DNA from: Pseudomonas hamedanensis
GTDB taxonomy: Bacteria; Pseudomonadota; Gammaproteobacteria; Pseudomonadales; Pseudomonadaceae
Reading direction: 5' to 3'
Length of the DNA: 64,000 nt
Assembly: GCF_014268595.2 (NCBI RefSeq)
Contig: NZ_CP077091.1
Coordinates: 2,874,501 to 2,938,500 of the forward strand
Part shown: positions 14,662-26,861 of the stretch, piece after piece
How positions within the stretch are numbered: position 1 is the stretch's first letter
Layout of the letters: each line of letters starts with the position of its first letter
The notes under the pieces: model-generated
Told to the model about the DNA's origin: nothing
The model's input: the letters and a program-made list of their open reading frames with translations, nothing else
Databases searched by the model: none
Position numbers and translations under genes: made by a program

Positions 14662-15775
14662 GGGCCACCTCCAGCGCAGCGGCACGGCGACTGGCCATTT
14701 TCAGGCGCAGCGGCTCCCAATAGAGCAAGCCCAGACCGATCAACAGGAAAATCCCGTGCACCCACCACAGCCCCAGGGCCGGCGGGATCTTGCCTTTTTC
14801 GAGGGCGCCGCGCGCGGCAATCAGGATCGTCAAATAAGCCATATAAAGAAGAATCGCCGGCAGCAGCTTGAGGAAACGCCCCTGGCGCGGATTCACCCGT
14901 GCCAGCGGCACGGCCATCAGGGTCACGATAAACACCAGCAGCGGCAGGGACAGGCGCCATTGCAGTTCGGTTCTGGAACGAATGTCATCACTGCCCAGCA
15001 AACTCGAGGTCGGCATCGCGTCGCGGTCAGTCACCTCTTCGCTGACGTCCGGCTTGGGCAGCAGTACGCCGTAGGTTTCGTAATGGATGGCGCGGTAATC
15101 GGCCTGCCCCGGGCTGCCGTCATAGCGGTAGCCGTTACCGAGAATCAGGTAGCGATTGCCGTCGGGGCGGATTTCCTGACGGCCCGATTCGGCCACCAGC
15201 ACGGAAATCCCACGGTCCTTCTGATCGGCGCCGAGGTTCTTCTGCGAGATGAACACGTTGCCCAGATTGACGCGATCGTCGCTCAGGGATTCGGTATAGG
15301 TCACACGCGTACCGTCACGCAGCGCCTGAAAGCGACCCGGCTCAAGCGTATCGAACTCGGTCAGGGCATCCTGCTTGTTGAGCAACAGCTGGAACTGATT
15401 GGCCCCTTGCGGTGCAAGCCCCAGGCTCAGCCACGCCACCACCAGCGCGACCAGGGTCGCCGGAAACAGGGTGATGCGAAACAGCTTCTGCTGGCTCATG
15501 CCCGTGGCCGACAGCACGGTCATCTCGCTTTCCAGATACAGGCGACCGTAGGCCAGCAGGATGCCGAGGAACAGCCCCAGTGGCAGGATCAGTTGGAGAA
15601 AACCCGGCAGGCGATAGCCCATGATCAGGAACAGCGAGCCCGGATCCAGCTGGCCGGCAGCGGCCTGGGCCAGGTATTTGATGAAGCGACCGCTCATGAT
15701 GATAACCAGCAGCACGGCACTCACGGCGCTGAGGGTCAACAAGACTTCGCGGGACAAATAGCGGAAGACGATCAA
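14654..15775 (-). CDS. lptF: LPS export permease LptF
   Basis: The product is 373 residues and is the partner of LptG, with the same six-helix plus jellyroll layout. The N-terminal sequence LIVFRYLSREVLLTLSAV is typical. I chose the TTG eight bases after GGAG as the start; a GTG three codons earlier overlaps the ribosome binding site. It is transcribed away from pepA, as in other pseudomonads. Confidence 0.95.
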   Translation of the reverse strand: MIVFRYLSREVLLTLSAVSAVLLVIIMSGRFIKYLAQAAAGQLDPGSLFLIMGYRLPGFLQLILPLGLFLGILLAYGRLYLESEMTVLSATGMSQQKLFRITLFPATLVALVVAWLSLGLAPQGANQFQLLLNKQDALTEFDTLEPGRFQALRDGTRVTYTESLSDDRVNLGNVFISQKNLGADQKDRGISVLVAESGRQEIRPDGNRYLILGNGYRYDGSPGQADYRAIHYETYGVLLPKPDVSEEVTDRDAMPTSSLLGSDDIRSRTELQWRLSLPLLVFIVTLMAVPLARVNPRQGRFLKLLPAILLYMAYLTILIAARGALEKGKIPPALGLWWVHGIFLLIGLGLLYWEPLRLKMASRRAAALEVARG

Positions 15776-17573
<1,798 letters not shown>

Positions 17574-17586
17574 ACCCGCTGACGGG

Positions 17587-17609
17587 CGGCGTCATTTCAG
17601 ATGACGCCG
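17587..17609 (+). other. Intercistronic hairpin pepA-holC
   Basis: The perfect 9-bp stem CGGCGTCAT / ATGACGCCG has a five-base loop and lies just after the pepA stop. There is no T-run, so it may stabilise the pepA mRNA end or attenuate rather than terminate. Confidence 0.5.
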
Positions 17610-17629
17610 CTCGCTGCCCTGGAACCGCA

Positions 17630-18058
17630 ATGACCAAAGTCGACTTCTACATTCTGCCCAGCGCCGACCCTTCGGCTCGCCTGGACTTCGCCTGCAAGCT
17701 CACCGAGAAAGCCTGGCGCATGGGCCATCGCATTTACCTGCATTGCAGCGATGCCACCCAGCGTGAGGCGCTTGATGCGCGGCTGTGGACGTTCAAGGGC
17801 GAAAGCTTCGTGCCCCACGGCCCGGCCGAGAGTGAACCGGACGGCTTGATTGTCCTGGGACTGGGCGATGACTGCGGCCAGCATCAGGATCTACTGGTCA
17901 ATCTCGACCTGAAAGTCCCGGCTTTCGCCAACAGATTCGCCCGCGTGGCGGAAGTTGTCGTTGAAGATCCGACCATTCGGGCAGCCGCGCGGGAGAGTTT
18001 CCGTTTCTACCGCGAACAGGGCTATCCTCTGCAAGACCACCGTTTACAGCGACTCTGA
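17630..18058 (+). CDS. holC: DNA polymerase III subunit chi
   Basis: The product is 142 residues. Chi links the clamp loader to SSB as a heterodimer with psi, supporting lagging-strand synthesis. The sequence MTKVDFYILPSADPSARLDF and the YLHCSD, LIVLGLGDD stretches fit the family. The ATG is chosen at the usual N-terminus; longer open sequence upstream overlaps pepA. It lies between pepA and valS as in other pseudomonads. Confidence 0.93.
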   Translation: MTKVDFYILPSADPSARLDFACKLTEKAWRMGHRIYLHCSDATQREALDARLWTFKGESFVPHGPAESEPDGLIVLGLGDDCGQHQDLLVNLDLKVPAFANRFARVAEVVVEDPTIRAAARESFRFYREQGYPLQDHRLQRL

Positions 18059-18066
18059 GCATTCCA

Positions 18067-18447
18067 ATGGACACTCCGAAACCGCAGCAAAAGTCCGCAC
18101 ACCTGCTGGACGATCTCGAATCGATCCGTCAGTTGCTCGGCGATGACAACCTGCAACCGCCGCTGTTGACCGATACAGTCGATGACAGCGAACAGGAACA
18201 GATTCCAATGCTGTTCGACCCGGTCGGGGCCGAGCCTCCCGCCGTCGAACCCGCACAGGCGCCCGCACCGACAGCCGTGCCCGCCGACAAAGGCCCGGAC
18301 GCCCTTCTCCATCTGGACAGCGAACTGCGCGCCGCCGCGCAACTGATCATGCAAGACGTGATCGACGACTTCGCCCCGCACATCGAAACCGAAATCAAAC
18401 GCCGCCTCGAAGCGCGGATGGAACGGCTGCTCAGCCAGTACGAATAG
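18067..18447 (+). CDS. Conserved hypothetical protein of the holC-valS interval
   Basis: The product is 126 residues, acidic, with a Pro/Ala-rich middle (about 55-80) and a helical C-terminus (ELRAAAQLIMQDVIDDFAPHIETEI...). It starts nine bases after holC and lies ahead of valS, the position of P. aeruginosa PA3833. The C-terminal helix suggests a protein-protein contact. No enzyme motif is seen, and the function is unknown. Confidence 0.8.
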   Translation: MDTPKPQQKSAHLLDDLESIRQLLGDDNLQPPLLTDTVDDSEQEQIPMLFDPVGAEPPAVEPAQAPAPTAVPADKGPDALLHLDSELRAAAQLIMQDVIDDFAPHIETEIKRRLEARMERLLSQYE

Positions 18448-18571
18448 TCCCGGGATCCGTGGCGAGGGAGCTTTTGGATCTGCGCCCAGCCTCCCCCGCT
18501 CGCCCTCGGCCCCATGCCCCGCTATACTTCCCGGCTTTTCCTGAATAAATGCCAATAGGGTCCCGCCGCGC

Positions 18572-21418
18572 ATGGATAAGACCTACCAGCCGCACGCCAT
18601 TGAAACTTCCTGGTACAAGACCTGGGAGTCCGAGAACTACTTCGCACCGCAAGGCGCGGGCGATTCCTACACGATCATGATCCCGCCGCCGAACGTCACC
18701 GGCAGCCTGCACATGGGCCACGGTTTCAACAACGCGATCATGGACGCCCTGATCCGTTTCCGCCGCATGCAGGGGCGCAACACCCTGTGGCAGCCGGGCA
18801 CCGACCACGCCGGTATCGCCACGCAGATGCTGGTGGAGCGTCAACTCGAAGCCCAGGGCCAGAATCGTCACGACCTCGGTCGCGAGAAATTCCTCGAGAA
18901 AGTCTGGGAGTGGAAGGATCAGTCCGGCGGCAACATCAGTCGTCAGATTCGCCGTCTCGGCTCGTCCGTGGACTGGAGCCGCGAGCGCTTCACCATGGAC
19001 GACGGCCTCTCGGAAGCGGTCAAGGAAGCATTCGTGCGTCTGCACGAAGACGGCCTGATTTATCGCGGCAAGCGCCTGGTCAACTGGGACACCAAGCTGC
19101 ACACGGCGATTTCCGACCTCGAAGTGGAAAACCACGACGAGAAAGGTTTCCTGTGGAACCTCAAGTACCCGCTGGCCGACGGCGCAAAAACCGCTGAAGG
19201 CAATGATTTCCTGATCGTCGCGACCACCCGTCCGGAAACCATGCTCGGCGATTCCGCCGTCGCGGTTAACCCGAACGACGAGCGCTACAAAGCCCTGATC
19301 GGCAAATTCGTCGAGCTGCCCCTGGTTGGCCGCCGCATTCCGATCATCGCCGACGATTACTGCGATCCTGAATTCGGCACCGGTTGCGTGAAAATCACCC
19401 CGGCCCACGACTTCAACGACTACGAAGTCGGCAAGCGTCACAACCTGCCGCTGCTGAACATCTTCGACAAGAACGCCAACGTGCTGCCTGCCGCACAAGT
19501 GTTCAACCTCGACGGTACGCTGAACGACAGCATCGACGGCAAGATCCCGGCCGAATACGCCGGTCTTGAGCGTTTCGAAGCGCGTAAACAGATCGTCGCT
19601 GCGTTCGACGCCGCCGGCCTGCTGGTCAGCGTCGACGATCACAACCTGAAAGTGCCGAAAGGCGATCGCTCCGGCACCGTGATCGAGCCGTGGCTGACCG
19701 ACCAGTGGTACGTGTCGACCAAGCCGTTGGCCGAGCCTGCGATTGCTGCCGTCGAAGACGGCCGTATCCAGTTCGTGCCCAAGCAATACGAAAACATGTA
19801 CTTCTCGTGGATGCGCGACATCCAGGACTGGTGCATCAGCCGTCAGCTGTGGTGGGGCCACCGGATTCCGGCCTGGTACGACGAGTCGGGCAAGGTCTAT
19901 GTCGGTCGTGACGAAGCCGAAGTGCGCGCCAAGCACAACCTCGGCCCGGACGTGGCGCTGCAACAGGACAACGACGTCCTCGACACCTGGTTCAGTTCCG
20001 GCCTGTGGACATTCTCCACCCTGGGCTGGCCCGAGCAGACCGAGTTCCTGAAGAAATTCCACTCCACCGACGTGCTGGTCACCGGTTTCGACATCATTTT
20101 CTTCTGGGTTGCCCGGATGATCATGCTGACCATGCACCTGGTGAAGAACGAAGACGGCACGCCGCAGGTACCGTTCAAAACGGTTTATGTGCACGGTCTG
20201 GTGCGTGATGGCCAAGGCCAGAAGATGTCCAAGTCCAAGGGCAACGTCCTTGACCCGCTGGACATCATCGACGGCATCGAACTGGAAGCGCTGGTACAGA
20301 AACGCACTTCCGGGATGATGCAGCCAAAACTGGCGAAAAAGATCGAGAAGCAGACCCGCGACGAATTCGCCGACGGCATCGCCAGCTACGGTACCGACGC
20401 CCTGCGCTTCACCTTCTGCTCGCTGGCCTCGACCGGACGTGACATCAAGTTCGACATGGGCCGCGTCGAAGGCTATCGCAACTTCTGCAACAAGATCTGG
20501 AACGCCGCGCGTTACGTTCTGGACAAGGGCCAAGATTGCGGCCAGAACGGCGAAGCCTACGAGCTGTCGCTGGCCGATCGCTGGATCATCTCGCAACTGC
20601 AGCGCACCGAAGCCGAAGTAACCCGTCAACTCGACCAGTTCCGTTTCGACCTCGCTGCACAAGCGCTGTACGAATTCATCTGGAACCAGTACTGCGACTG
20701 GTACCTCGAACTGTCCAAGCCTGTGTTGTGGGACGAGAACGCACCGGTTGAGCGTCAGCGAGGCACTCGCCGTACGCTGGTGCGCGTGCTGGAAGTGGCG
20801 CTGCGTCTGGCGCACCCGTTCATGCCATTCATCACTGAAGAAATCTGGCAGCGCATTGCGCCGCTGGCCGGCATTCAGGGCAAGACGATCATGCTGCAGC
20901 CTTGGCCAGTGGCCAATGAAGAGCGCATCGATCCGGCGGCGGAAAACGACATCGAATGGCTCAAGGAACTGATGCTCGGCACGCGCAACATCCGTGGCGA
21001 AATGAACATCGGCCCGGGCAAACCACTGCCGATCTACCTGAAGAATGTCAGCGCCGAAGACCAGCGCCGCCTGAGCGAGAACGAAGCGCTGCTGAAAAAG
21101 CTGGCGCGTCTGGAATCGATCACCGTGCTGGCGGCAGGCGAAGAAGCACCGCTGTCCGCCACCGCCCTGGTCGGCGAGATGGAAGTGCTGGTGCCGATGG
21201 CCGGTCTGATCGACAAGGGCGCAGAACTGGCGCGTCTGGACAAGGAAATCCTGCGTTTGCAGGGCGAAGTTCAGCGCGTGGGCGGCAAACTGTCCAACGC
21301 CGGATTCGTCGACAAGGCTCCGGCCGAAGTCATCGACAAGGAACGCGCCAAACTGGCCGAGGCTGAACAGGCCCTGGGCAAGCTGGCCGAGCAGCATGCG
21401 CGGATTGCCAGCCTGTAA
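18572..21418 (+). CDS. valS: Valyl-tRNA synthetase
   Basis: The product is 948 residues, the full bacterial length. It charges tRNA-Val. The class I motifs are [13 protein letters not shown] (HIGH) near residue 41 and KMSKSKGN (KMSKS) near 552. The editing domain lies between them, and a C-terminal coiled coil (about 880-945, [20 protein letters not shown]) contacts tRNA. It is followed at once by a strong terminator. Confidence 0.99.
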   Translation: MDKTYQPHAIETSWYKTWESENYFAPQGAGDSYTIMIPPPNVTGSLHMGHGFNNAIMDALIRFRRMQGRNTLWQPGTDHAGIATQMLVERQLEAQGQNRHDLGREKFLEKVWEWKDQSGGNISRQIRRLGSSVDWSRERFTMDDGLSEAVKEAFVRLHEDGLIYRGKRLVNWDTKLHTAISDLEVENHDEKGFLWNLKYPLADGAKTAEGNDFLIVATTRPETMLGDSAVAVNPNDERYKALIGKFVELPLVGRRIPIIADDYCDPEFGTGCVKITPAHDFNDYEVGKRHNLPLLNIFDKNANVLPAAQVFNLDGTLNDSIDGKIPAEYAGLERFEARKQIVAAFDAAGLLVSVDDHNLKVPKGDRSGTVIEPWLTDQWYVSTKPLAEPAIAAVEDGRIQFVPKQYENMYFSWMRDIQDWCISRQLWWGHRIPAWYDESGKVYVGRDEAEVRAKHNLGPDVALQQDNDVLDTWFSSGLWTFSTLGWPEQTEFLKKFHSTDVLVTGFDIIFFWVARMIMLTMHLVKNEDGTPQVPFKTVYVHGLVRDGQGQKMSKSKGNVLDPLDIIDGIELEALVQKRTSGMMQPKLAKKIEKQTRDEFADGIASYGTDALRFTFCSLASTGRDIKFDMGRVEGYRNFCNKIWNAARYVLDKGQDCGQNGEAYELSLADRWIISQLQRTEAEVTRQLDQFRFDLAAQALYEFIWNQYCDWYLELSKPVLWDENAPVERQRGTRRTLVRVLEVALRLAHPFMPFITEEIWQRIAPLAGIQGKTIMLQPWPVANEERIDPAAENDIEWLKELMLGTRNIRGEMNIGPGKPLPIYLKNVSAEDQRRLSENEALLKKLARLESITVLAAGEEAPLSATALVGEMEVLVPMAGLIDKGAELARLDKEILRLQGEVQRVGGKLSNAGFVDKAPAEVIDKERAKLAEAEQALGKLAEQHARIASL

Positions 21419-21432
21419 CGGCAAATCGCAAT

Positions 21433-21465
21433 AAAAAAGGGAGGCCCAAGTGGCCTCCCTTTTTT
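21433..21465. terminator. Rho-independent terminator of valS
   Basis: The stem GGGAGGCC / GGCCTCCC has a five-base loop and is flanked by six A and seven T residues, 14 bases after the valS stop. Confidence 0.93.
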
Positions 21466-21489
21466 ATTCCCAGATCACCACAGATTCCT

Positions 21490-21578
21490 TGTAGGAGTGA
21501 GCCTGCTCGCGATCGCGGTCTATCCATTGCCATATCTTCGCCTGACACACCGCTATCGCGAGCAGGCTCACTCCTACA
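21490..21578. repeat. REP pair (GTAGGAGTGAGCC type)
   Basis: Two inverted copies of the TGTAGGAGTGAGCC core enclose a variable spacer. The unit lies between the valS terminator and rlmF, in the probable rlmF promoter area. Confidence 0.9.
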
Positions 21579-21650
21579 GTTTGAACGGTGTTGCCTTTAG
21601 ATGTGGGACAATACCCGCCACTTTCAGCCATACCCGAATCGACCACGCCC

Positions 21651-22670
21651 ATGAACGCCCCCCGCACTCCCAAACCTGCGCGCAAGAAGCCTGACGCCGC
21701 GACCCCGAGCAAAGCCGTCGAGCCGCGCGAGAAGGCCAGCCTGCACCCGCGCAATCGCCATCAGGGTCGTTACGACTTCCCGGCGCTGATCAAGACCACG
21801 CCAGAACTGGCGAAGTACGTGATCACTAACCCGTACGGCAAGGAAAGCATCGACTTCGCCAGCCCCGACGCGGTGCGCGTGTTCAACCGGGCGCTACTGA
21901 AGGCGTTCTATGGCATCCAGCATTGGGACATCCCGGCGGATTACCTCTGCCCTCCGGTTCCGGGCCGTGCCGATTACGTGCACTTTCTCGCCGACCTGCT
22001 GGCGAGCATGAACGACGGCAAGGTCCCGCGCGGGGCGATCGTCAACGTGTTGGACATCGGCATGGGCGCCAACTGCGTTTATCCGCTGATCGGCAACAGC
22101 GAATACCGCTGGCACTTCCTCGGCTCGGAAATCGATCCGACAGCCGTGGCGGCCGCCAGAGCCATCGTCCAGTCCAACGACTTGAGCAAGGTCATCCAGC
22201 TGCGTCAGCAGGAGAATCGCAAGCACATCCTGATCGGCCTTTTGGAGCCGGGCGAGCGCTTTGACCTGACCATGTGCAACCCGCCGTTCCACGCCTCAAT
22301 GGACGAAGCGACCAAGGGCAGCGAGCGCAAATGGCGCGCATTGGGCAAGGCCGACCCGAAACGCAAACTGCCGGTGCTGAACTTCGGCGGACAGTCAGCC
22401 GAGTTGTGGTGTGAAGGTGGCGAAGCGCGCTTCGTGACGCAACTGATCGCCGAGAGCGCCAACTTTCAGCACAAGGTGTTGTGGTTCAGCACGCTGGTGT
22501 CGAAGGCTTCAAACCTGCCGGCTATCGAAACCGCGCTGAAGAAGGCTGGGGTGCTGGAAAGCCAGGTGGTGGAGATGTCGCAGGGCCAGAAGCAGAGCCG
22601 CTTCGTGGCGTGGACGTTCCAGACCAAATCCGAGCAGCAGATCTGGCGGCGTGAGCGCTGGGTGCGCTAA
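21651..22670 (+). CDS. rlmF: 23S rRNA (adenine-1618-N6)-methyltransferase
   Basis: The product is 339 residues. It methylates A1618 of 23S rRNA using S-adenosylmethionine. The SAM loop is [16 protein letters not shown] and the N6-adenine methyltransferase motif is NPPFH (in [13 protein letters not shown]). A basic N-terminal tail of about 45 residues precedes the catalytic part. The start [13 protein letters not shown] is preferred to an in-frame start 21 codons earlier that reaches into the REP region. Confidence 0.93.
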   Translation: MNAPRTPKPARKKPDAATPSKAVEPREKASLHPRNRHQGRYDFPALIKTTPELAKYVITNPYGKESIDFASPDAVRVFNRALLKAFYGIQHWDIPADYLCPPVPGRADYVHFLADLLASMNDGKVPRGAIVNVLDIGMGANCVYPLIGNSEYRWHFLGSEIDPTAVAAARAIVQSNDLSKVIQLRQQENRKHILIGLLEPGERFDLTMCNPPFHASMDEATKGSERKWRALGKADPKRKLPVLNFGGQSAELWCEGGEARFVTQLIAESANFQHKVLWFSTLVSKASNLPAIETALKKAGVLESQVVEMSQGQKQSRFVAWTFQTKSEQQIWRRERWVR

Positions 22671-22703
22671 ACCAAGCTATTTCTGAAGGAATGCGAGACT
22701 GAA

Positions 22704-22793
22704 TGTGGGAGCGGGCTTGCTCGCGAATACGGTGGGTCAGTCACTAAACATGTCGACTGACACTCCGCTTTCGCAAGCAAGCCCGCTCCCACT
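22704..22793. repeat. REP pair (GTGGGAGCGGGCTTG type)
   Basis: Two inverted copies of TGTGGGAGCGGGCTTGC lie just after rlmF; the second arm has one mismatch (GCAAGCAAGCC). The pair is convergent with the HU gene terminator. Confidence 0.88.
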
Positions 22794-22829
22794 TTTGGCC
22801 CAGCGAGTCAGTCGCCAAATCACAGACAC

Positions 22830-22871
22830 AAAAAAACCGTGCCCGGATCACTCCGAAGCACGGTTTTTTTT
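22830..22871. terminator. Rho-independent terminator of the HU gene
   Basis: AAAAAACCGTGC pairs with GCACGGTTTTTTTT around a 15-base loop. On the minus strand it follows the HU stop by nine bases, and it could also work from the rlmF side. Confidence 0.9.
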
Positions 22872-22880
22872 CGCTGCGTC

Positions 22881-23162
22881 TTACTTGTTCACAGAGTCGG
22901 TCAGGCCTTTGGCCACAACCAGCTTGATCACTTTCTTGGCAGGGATTTCGATGGCAGCGCCAGTCGAAGGGTTACGGCCGGTGCGGGCAGGACGCTCGGT
23001 CACTTTCAGCTTGCCGATACCTGGCAAGGTGATTTCGCCGCCATTTTCCAGCTGATCGGCAACGATTTGGCCCAGTTGGTCCAGAGCGTTACGCGCGGTG
23101 GTTTTCGGCGCGTCGATAGCTTCAGCGATGTCGGCGATCAGTTGGTCTTTAGTAAGAGCCAT
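22881..23162 (-). CDS. HU-family DNA-binding protein
   Basis: The product is 93 residues. HU proteins are small dimeric nucleoid proteins that bend DNA. The sequence MALTKDQLIADIAEAIDAPK and the arm region RTGRNPSTGAAIEIPA are typical of the family. It is close to the hupA/HU-alpha type of pseudomonads but I do not fix the paralogue. The ATG is chosen at the usual N-terminus, preceded by GGAA six to ten bases upstream. It is monocistronic with its own terminator. Confidence 0.94.
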   Translation of the reverse strand: MALTKDQLIADIAEAIDAPKTTARNALDQLGQIVADQLENGGEITLPGIGKLKVTERPARTGRNPSTGAAIEIPAKKVIKLVVAKGLTDSVNK

Positions 23163-23557
23163 GTAGTGTTCCTTCCCTATCAAATTCATATGGATTGCAG
23201 AGTGCAGTGTCAGCCATCGAGCCCGATCTTCTGGATCTGGCACCCTCGGCGATAACCACGACGAGTCGGGTTATAGATGCCGAAATCAGGGTTTGGTTCG
23301 ACCTGACAAATGCTGAATGCACGCTTAACGCAGTGACTTCGCGTAAGACCGGGCAAAACTAGCACAACGCCTGTTAAATATCCGCCTCTAGCTACCCATT
23401 TGGTCAGCTTTATTGCGCTAAATCGGTAAAAAACTGCATAAGGCCGGGCCCGCGCCCCGGTTTCGCCCTGCAACCCACGCCAAAACCAGTGGTTGCGGTA
23501 CACTGAGCGCTTTTTCGGGGGAGCCCGCCCTCCTCCCTTCCAACAGCCGAGAAGCCC
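23163..23557. other. Divergent HU/yejK intergenic region
   Basis: This 395-base gap separates two divergent nucleoid-protein genes and should hold both promoters. It is richer in A and T than its surroundings near the middle (TAAATATCC). I see no gene, no clear RNA gene and no repeat. Confidence 0.5.
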
Positions 23558-24562
23558 ATGCCGATCCGTCATTGCATCGTCCACCTGATCGACAAAAAAC
23601 CCGACGGCACGCCCGCAGTTCTGCACGCACGTGACACTGAGCTGGCCGAGTCCGCAGCCATCGAAAACATGCTCGCCGACCTCAACGAGAGCTATAACGC
23701 TAAACAGGGCAAAGCCTGGGGTCTGTTTCATCCGGAATCCGGCGCGTTCCCGTTCAGCGGCTGGCTGAAGGAATACATGGAAGGCGGTCGCGATTTCACC
23801 ACCTTCAGCAAAGTCGCGGTCGAGCATTTGCAAAAGCTGATGGAAGAATCGAACCTGTCGGTCGGCGGCCACGTCCTGTTCGCCCACTACCAGCAGGGCA
23901 TGACCGATTACCTGGCGATCGCGCTGCTGCACCACAGCGAAGGCGTGGCGGTGACCGAGGAGCTGGACGTGACGCCGTCGCGCCATCTCGACCTTGGCCA
24001 ATTGCACCTGGCGGCGCGGATCAACGTTTCCGAATGGCAGAACAACAAGCAGTCCAAGCAGTACATTTCGTTCATCAAAGGCAAGAACGGCAAGAAGGTC
24101 TCGGAATACTTCCGCGACTTCATCGGCTGCCAGGAAGGCGTTGACGGTCCCGGCGAGACCCGCACCTTGCTCAAGGCCTTCAGCGACTTTGTCGAAAGCG
24201 AAGACCTGCCGGAAGAATCTGCCCGCGAGAAAACCAAGACCCTGGTCGATTACGCCAGCAGCCAGGCCAAGCTCGGCGAACCGATGGGCCTTGAAGAACT
24301 GTCGGAGCTGATTGACGAAGAGCGGCCGAAGGCGTTCTACGATCACATCCGCAACAAGGATTACGGCTTGTCGCCAGAGATTCCGGCAGACAAACGCACC
24401 CTCAATCAATTCCGCCGCTTCACCGGCCGCGCCGAGGGCCTGTCGATCAGCTTTGAGGCGCACCTGCTGGGTTCGAAGATCGAGTACGACGAAGAAAACG
24501 GCACGCTGATCATCAAGGGTCTGCCGACATCGCTGACCGATCAGTTGAAGCGGCGCAACTGA
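23558..24562 (+). CDS. yejK: Nucleoid-associated protein YejK
   Basis: The product is 334 residues and matches the YejK/NdpA family along its length ([14 protein letters not shown] at the start, [17 protein letters not shown] in the middle). YejK is a conserved nucleoid-associated protein that interacts with topoisomerase IV and DNA gyrase in E. coli. The stop overlaps the next start in TGATG, so it is translationally coupled to the glutaredoxin gene. Confidence 0.93.
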   Translation: MPIRHCIVHLIDKKPDGTPAVLHARDTELAESAAIENMLADLNESYNAKQGKAWGLFHPESGAFPFSGWLKEYMEGGRDFTTFSKVAVEHLQKLMEESNLSVGGHVLFAHYQQGMTDYLAIALLHHSEGVAVTEELDVTPSRHLDLGQLHLAARINVSEWQNNKQSKQYISFIKGKNGKKVSEYFRDFIGCQEGVDGPGETRTLLKAFSDFVESEDLPEESAREKTKTLVDYASSQAKLGEPMGLEELSELIDEERPKAFYDHIRNKDYGLSPEIPADKRTLNQFRRFTGRAEGLSISFEAHLLGSKIEYDEENGTLIIKGLPTSLTDQLKRRN

Positions 24563-24912
24563 TGCTCGGCAAGGTGCTGAAGAAGGTTGCCCTGGTTCTG
24601 CTGGTGGTCGTGGTTTATCAGAACTGGGGCAAGATCGAGCGGGTGTTCAATCCCTCGCAAATGGTCTCGGAACAAACGCGGGCGCAGGCCAGTGTCGTGC
24701 TCTACGCCACCGACTGGTGTGGCTACTGCAAGCAGACCAAACGCTTTCTCGACAGCAAGGGCATCCCGTTCAAGGAGTTCGACATCGAGAAGGATGCCGA
24801 GGCGCGCAAGGCGTACGAGGCATTGGGCGGGCGCGGGATTCCGCTGATTGATGTAAACGGCACGTTGATTCGCGGGTTTGACCCGGAAGAAATCCTCGCG
24901 GCCCTGGAATAA
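24562..24912 (+). CDS. Membrane-anchored glutaredoxin-like protein
   Basis: The product is 116 residues. An N-terminal membrane anchor (about 9-20, VALVLLVVVVYQ) is followed by a glutaredoxin fold with the dithiol CGYC active site (Cys53 and Cys56) and GIPLIDVNG, where the cis-proline is expected. It probably reduces disulfides or glutathione adducts at the membrane. The orientation of the domain is not certain; a short basic N-terminus (GKVLKK) before the helix suggests an N-in anchor with a periplasmic domain. It is coupled to yejK by a one-base overlap. Confidence 0.85.
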   Translation: MLGKVLKKVALVLLVVVVYQNWGKIERVFNPSQMVSEQTRAQASVVLYATDWCGYCKQTKRFLDSKGIPFKEFDIEKDAEARKAYEALGGRGIPLIDVNGTLIRGFDPEEILAALE

Positions 24913-24914
24913 TC

Positions 24915-25004
24915 TGTAGGAGTGAGCCTGCTCGCGATTGCGGCGTTTCAGTCTATGAATCCGCTGACTGGCACACCGCTATCGCGAGCAGGCTCACTCC
25001 TACA
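24915..25004. repeat. REP pair (GTAGGAGTGAGCC type)
   Basis: Two inverted REP cores lie two bases after the glutaredoxin stop and 24 bases before the end of the convergent GST gene. Confidence 0.9.
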
Positions 25005-25028
25005 AGGTTTTGCAGCTGATTTGATAAA

Positions 25029-25964
25029 TCAGCGTGCTTCGATACGGAAACCAAAGCGCGGGAAGTGCACATGCACCACCCCACCCCGCTCGTCTTCACG
25101 ACGGACAATCAACTCCTCGCGCCCGGCAAACAAAAGCTCACCTACCACCGGATCGACGCCGTAATCGATAGCCGCGATCGCCACTTGCTGCCCTGCCTCA
25201 AAACCATTCGGATCAACGAACCGCTCCTCCGGCAATGCCGCCGGCGTCGCGTTACGCGCGACCTCCAGCGCCTCGGCGGACGACATCTCGCTCGCCGCAC
25301 CATGGCCGAACCCCAGCACCCGACCCAACCATGCCGCAACCGCAGGATATTCATCCACCCACGGTGCCGTCACGTGGGTCGCCTTGAGGAACCACAGCGG
25401 ATGCGCCAGGGCGAAGTCGGCAATCGACGGTTCGCCAAAGAGGAAGTCGCCCTGCTCGCGCTGCAACTGCTGCTCCAGCCGCGCCATGATCGTCGGCCAC
25501 TGGTGCTTGGCCTGCTCGGCAGACAGTCGCGTGGCGCTGCCACCGCTGAACAACCCGGCGCGGTCAGCCAGAAAGGCCTTGATCGCTTCCGGCGGCAACT
25601 TGCCGAAACGCACCGCCACCGATTCTGGCTGGAACACCAGACTCACCGCATGTTGAAACACCACCGAGTCCGCCCACATCGCAAAGCTTGCGGTGGTCAT
25701 TTCCTGACCTTCGGGAAAGAACGTCGGCAGGGCTTTTTCCTGTTCCAGGCGTCGGGCGATCAGTGCCGTGTCGCAATAAATATCCGCGCCGATCTGCAGC
25801 ACCGGGGTCTTGCGGTAGCCGCCGGTCAGAGCGGTGAGGTCCGGTTTCGGCATTACTGGCGAGATATGCACCGAGCGCCATGACAGTCCCTTGAAACCCA
25901 GCAGCAGGCGGGCCTTCTCGGCAAATGGAGAGGTCGGGTAATGGTGCAGAATCAACTCGGACAT
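25029..25964 (-). CDS. Glutathione S-transferase family protein
   Basis: The product is 311 residues. The N-terminal thioredoxin-like domain (about 1-80, LILHHYPTSPFAEKARLLLGF and TPVLQIG with its cis-proline) is followed by an all-helical C-terminal domain (about 90-200). A further segment of about 80 residues at the end (SLRVHVHFPRFGFRIEAR-like beta stretch) is unusual for plain GSTs. The substrate is unknown. The start is MSELILHHY, just downstream of a GGAG-like site; the longer frame has no support. Confidence 0.85.
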   Translation of the reverse strand: MSELILHHYPTSPFAEKARLLLGFKGLSWRSVHISPVMPKPDLTALTGGYRKTPVLQIGADIYCDTALIARRLEQEKALPTFFPEGQEMTTASFAMWADSVVFQHAVSLVFQPESVAVRFGKLPPEAIKAFLADRAGLFSGGSATRLSAEQAKHQWPTIMARLEQQLQREQGDFLFGEPSIADFALAHPLWFLKATHVTAPWVDEYPAVAAWLGRVLGFGHGAASEMSSAEALEVARNATPAALPEERFVDPNGFEAGQQVAIAAIDYGVDPVVGELLFAGREELIVRREDERGGVVHVHFPRFGFRIEAR

Positions 25965-26048
25965 GCTCGGCTCCGCCGCTGGAAAAATGAATCCGCAGCT
26001 TAGCGTGCATTGCCAGACAGGCCTACAGATCTGCCTGATGGGAACCAA

Positions 26049-26351
26049 TCAGTCAGATTGATAAGACGCCACGAGGCATTCCTTGGCGCTTTTGCGCAGC
26101 TTTTTGATCAGCCGTTCCTGACGCAGCGCATCGCTTTTGTCCAGGCAGCGCTCGGTGTAGACGAGGGCCATGGCCGGGCTGGAGAGAAAGAAACGCGCAC
26201 CTTTGCCGCTCTGATGCTTGGCAAAACGCCGCACCGGATCGTCGCTGATCCCGCAGTACAACGAGCCATTCGCTGCACGCACGAGGTAGACGAACCAGGA
26301 TTTGCTCACCGGTTCGGCAATATCGACAGATTTTTCGCTAAGGCTGGTCAC
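26049..26351 (-). CDS. GIY-YIG nuclease family protein
   Basis: The product is 100 residues. [28 protein letters not shown] shows the VYL...YCGI version of the GIY-YIG signature, with the conserved Arg downstream (PVRRF). [10 protein letters not shown] near the C-terminus holds the likely metal-binding Glu. It resembles stand-alone YhbQ/UPF0213 proteins, which bind or nick DNA; the biological role is not established. It is followed by a divergent spacing to the GST gene and has no partner gene. Confidence 0.88.
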   Translation of the reverse strand: MTSLSEKSVDIAEPVSKSWFVYLVRAANGSLYCGISDDPVRRFAKHQSGKGARFFLSSPAMALVYTERCLDKSDALRQERLIKKLRKSAKECLVASYQSD

Positions 26352-26390
26352 TTCGAAATCAAGACATGCAGGAGACAGGCCGCGATCTTA

Positions 26391-26861
26391 TCAGCGACCG
26401 ATCTGAAATGCCTTCAGTCCCTTACGCGCCTGAGCCCGCACGGCATTGCGCACCAGCGGCGTCCAGCCCAGCAGCAGACCTTTGAAGCCAAGCGCCTGAC
26501 GCGACCAGCGCCACAGGTCGAAATGATCGTGGTGTTCGCAGATCTTGCCGTCGCGAAACACGAAGCGTGCCTGGATATCGTTGACCACGACGTTGCCGGT
26601 CTGGCTGAACAGGTAGGTCGCCGCCCAATGCGCGCCGCCCGTGCGCTCGTCGGCGCGGACGTTGTCGAAGGTCAGTGAGAAATCCTTGGCGCGAGTGGTG
26701 AGCATGCGCCACATGTCACCGGCATCGCGGCCGCGCAGTTCGCCGAACGCCGGATCGCTGAAGACCACGTCGTCCGTATAGCAGGTCGCCATGGCTTCGG
26801 CGTCGAGGCGCTGGAAAGCTTGGTAGAAGCGGGTGATCAACGCGGCGTGGGCTTCACTCAT
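26391..26861 (-). CDS. NTF2-like (SnoaL-type) protein
   Basis: The product is 156 residues with the cone-shaped NTF2 fold pattern: an N-terminal helix pair (ALITRFYQAFQRLDAEAMATCYTDDVVFSDPAFGEL) and C-terminal strands (VVNDIQARFVFRDGKICEHHDHFDLWRW). Members are small-molecule binding proteins or isomerase-like enzymes. No substrate can be named. The start at MSEAHAALI is preceded by a GGAG-type site (ATCTCCGG on the plus strand). Confidence 0.85.
   Translation of the reverse strand: MSEAHAALITRFYQAFQRLDAEAMATCYTDDVVFSDPAFGELRGRDAGDMWRMLTTRAKDFSLTFDNVRADERTGGAHWAATYLFSQTGNVVVNDIQARFVFRDGKICEHHDHFDLWRWSRQALGFKGLLLGWTPLVRNAVRAQARKGLKAFQIGR

Noticed and set aside
18431..21424. Long open frame on the minus strand opposite valS
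   Set aside because: It is the antisense shadow of a conserved gene, with no recognisable domain.
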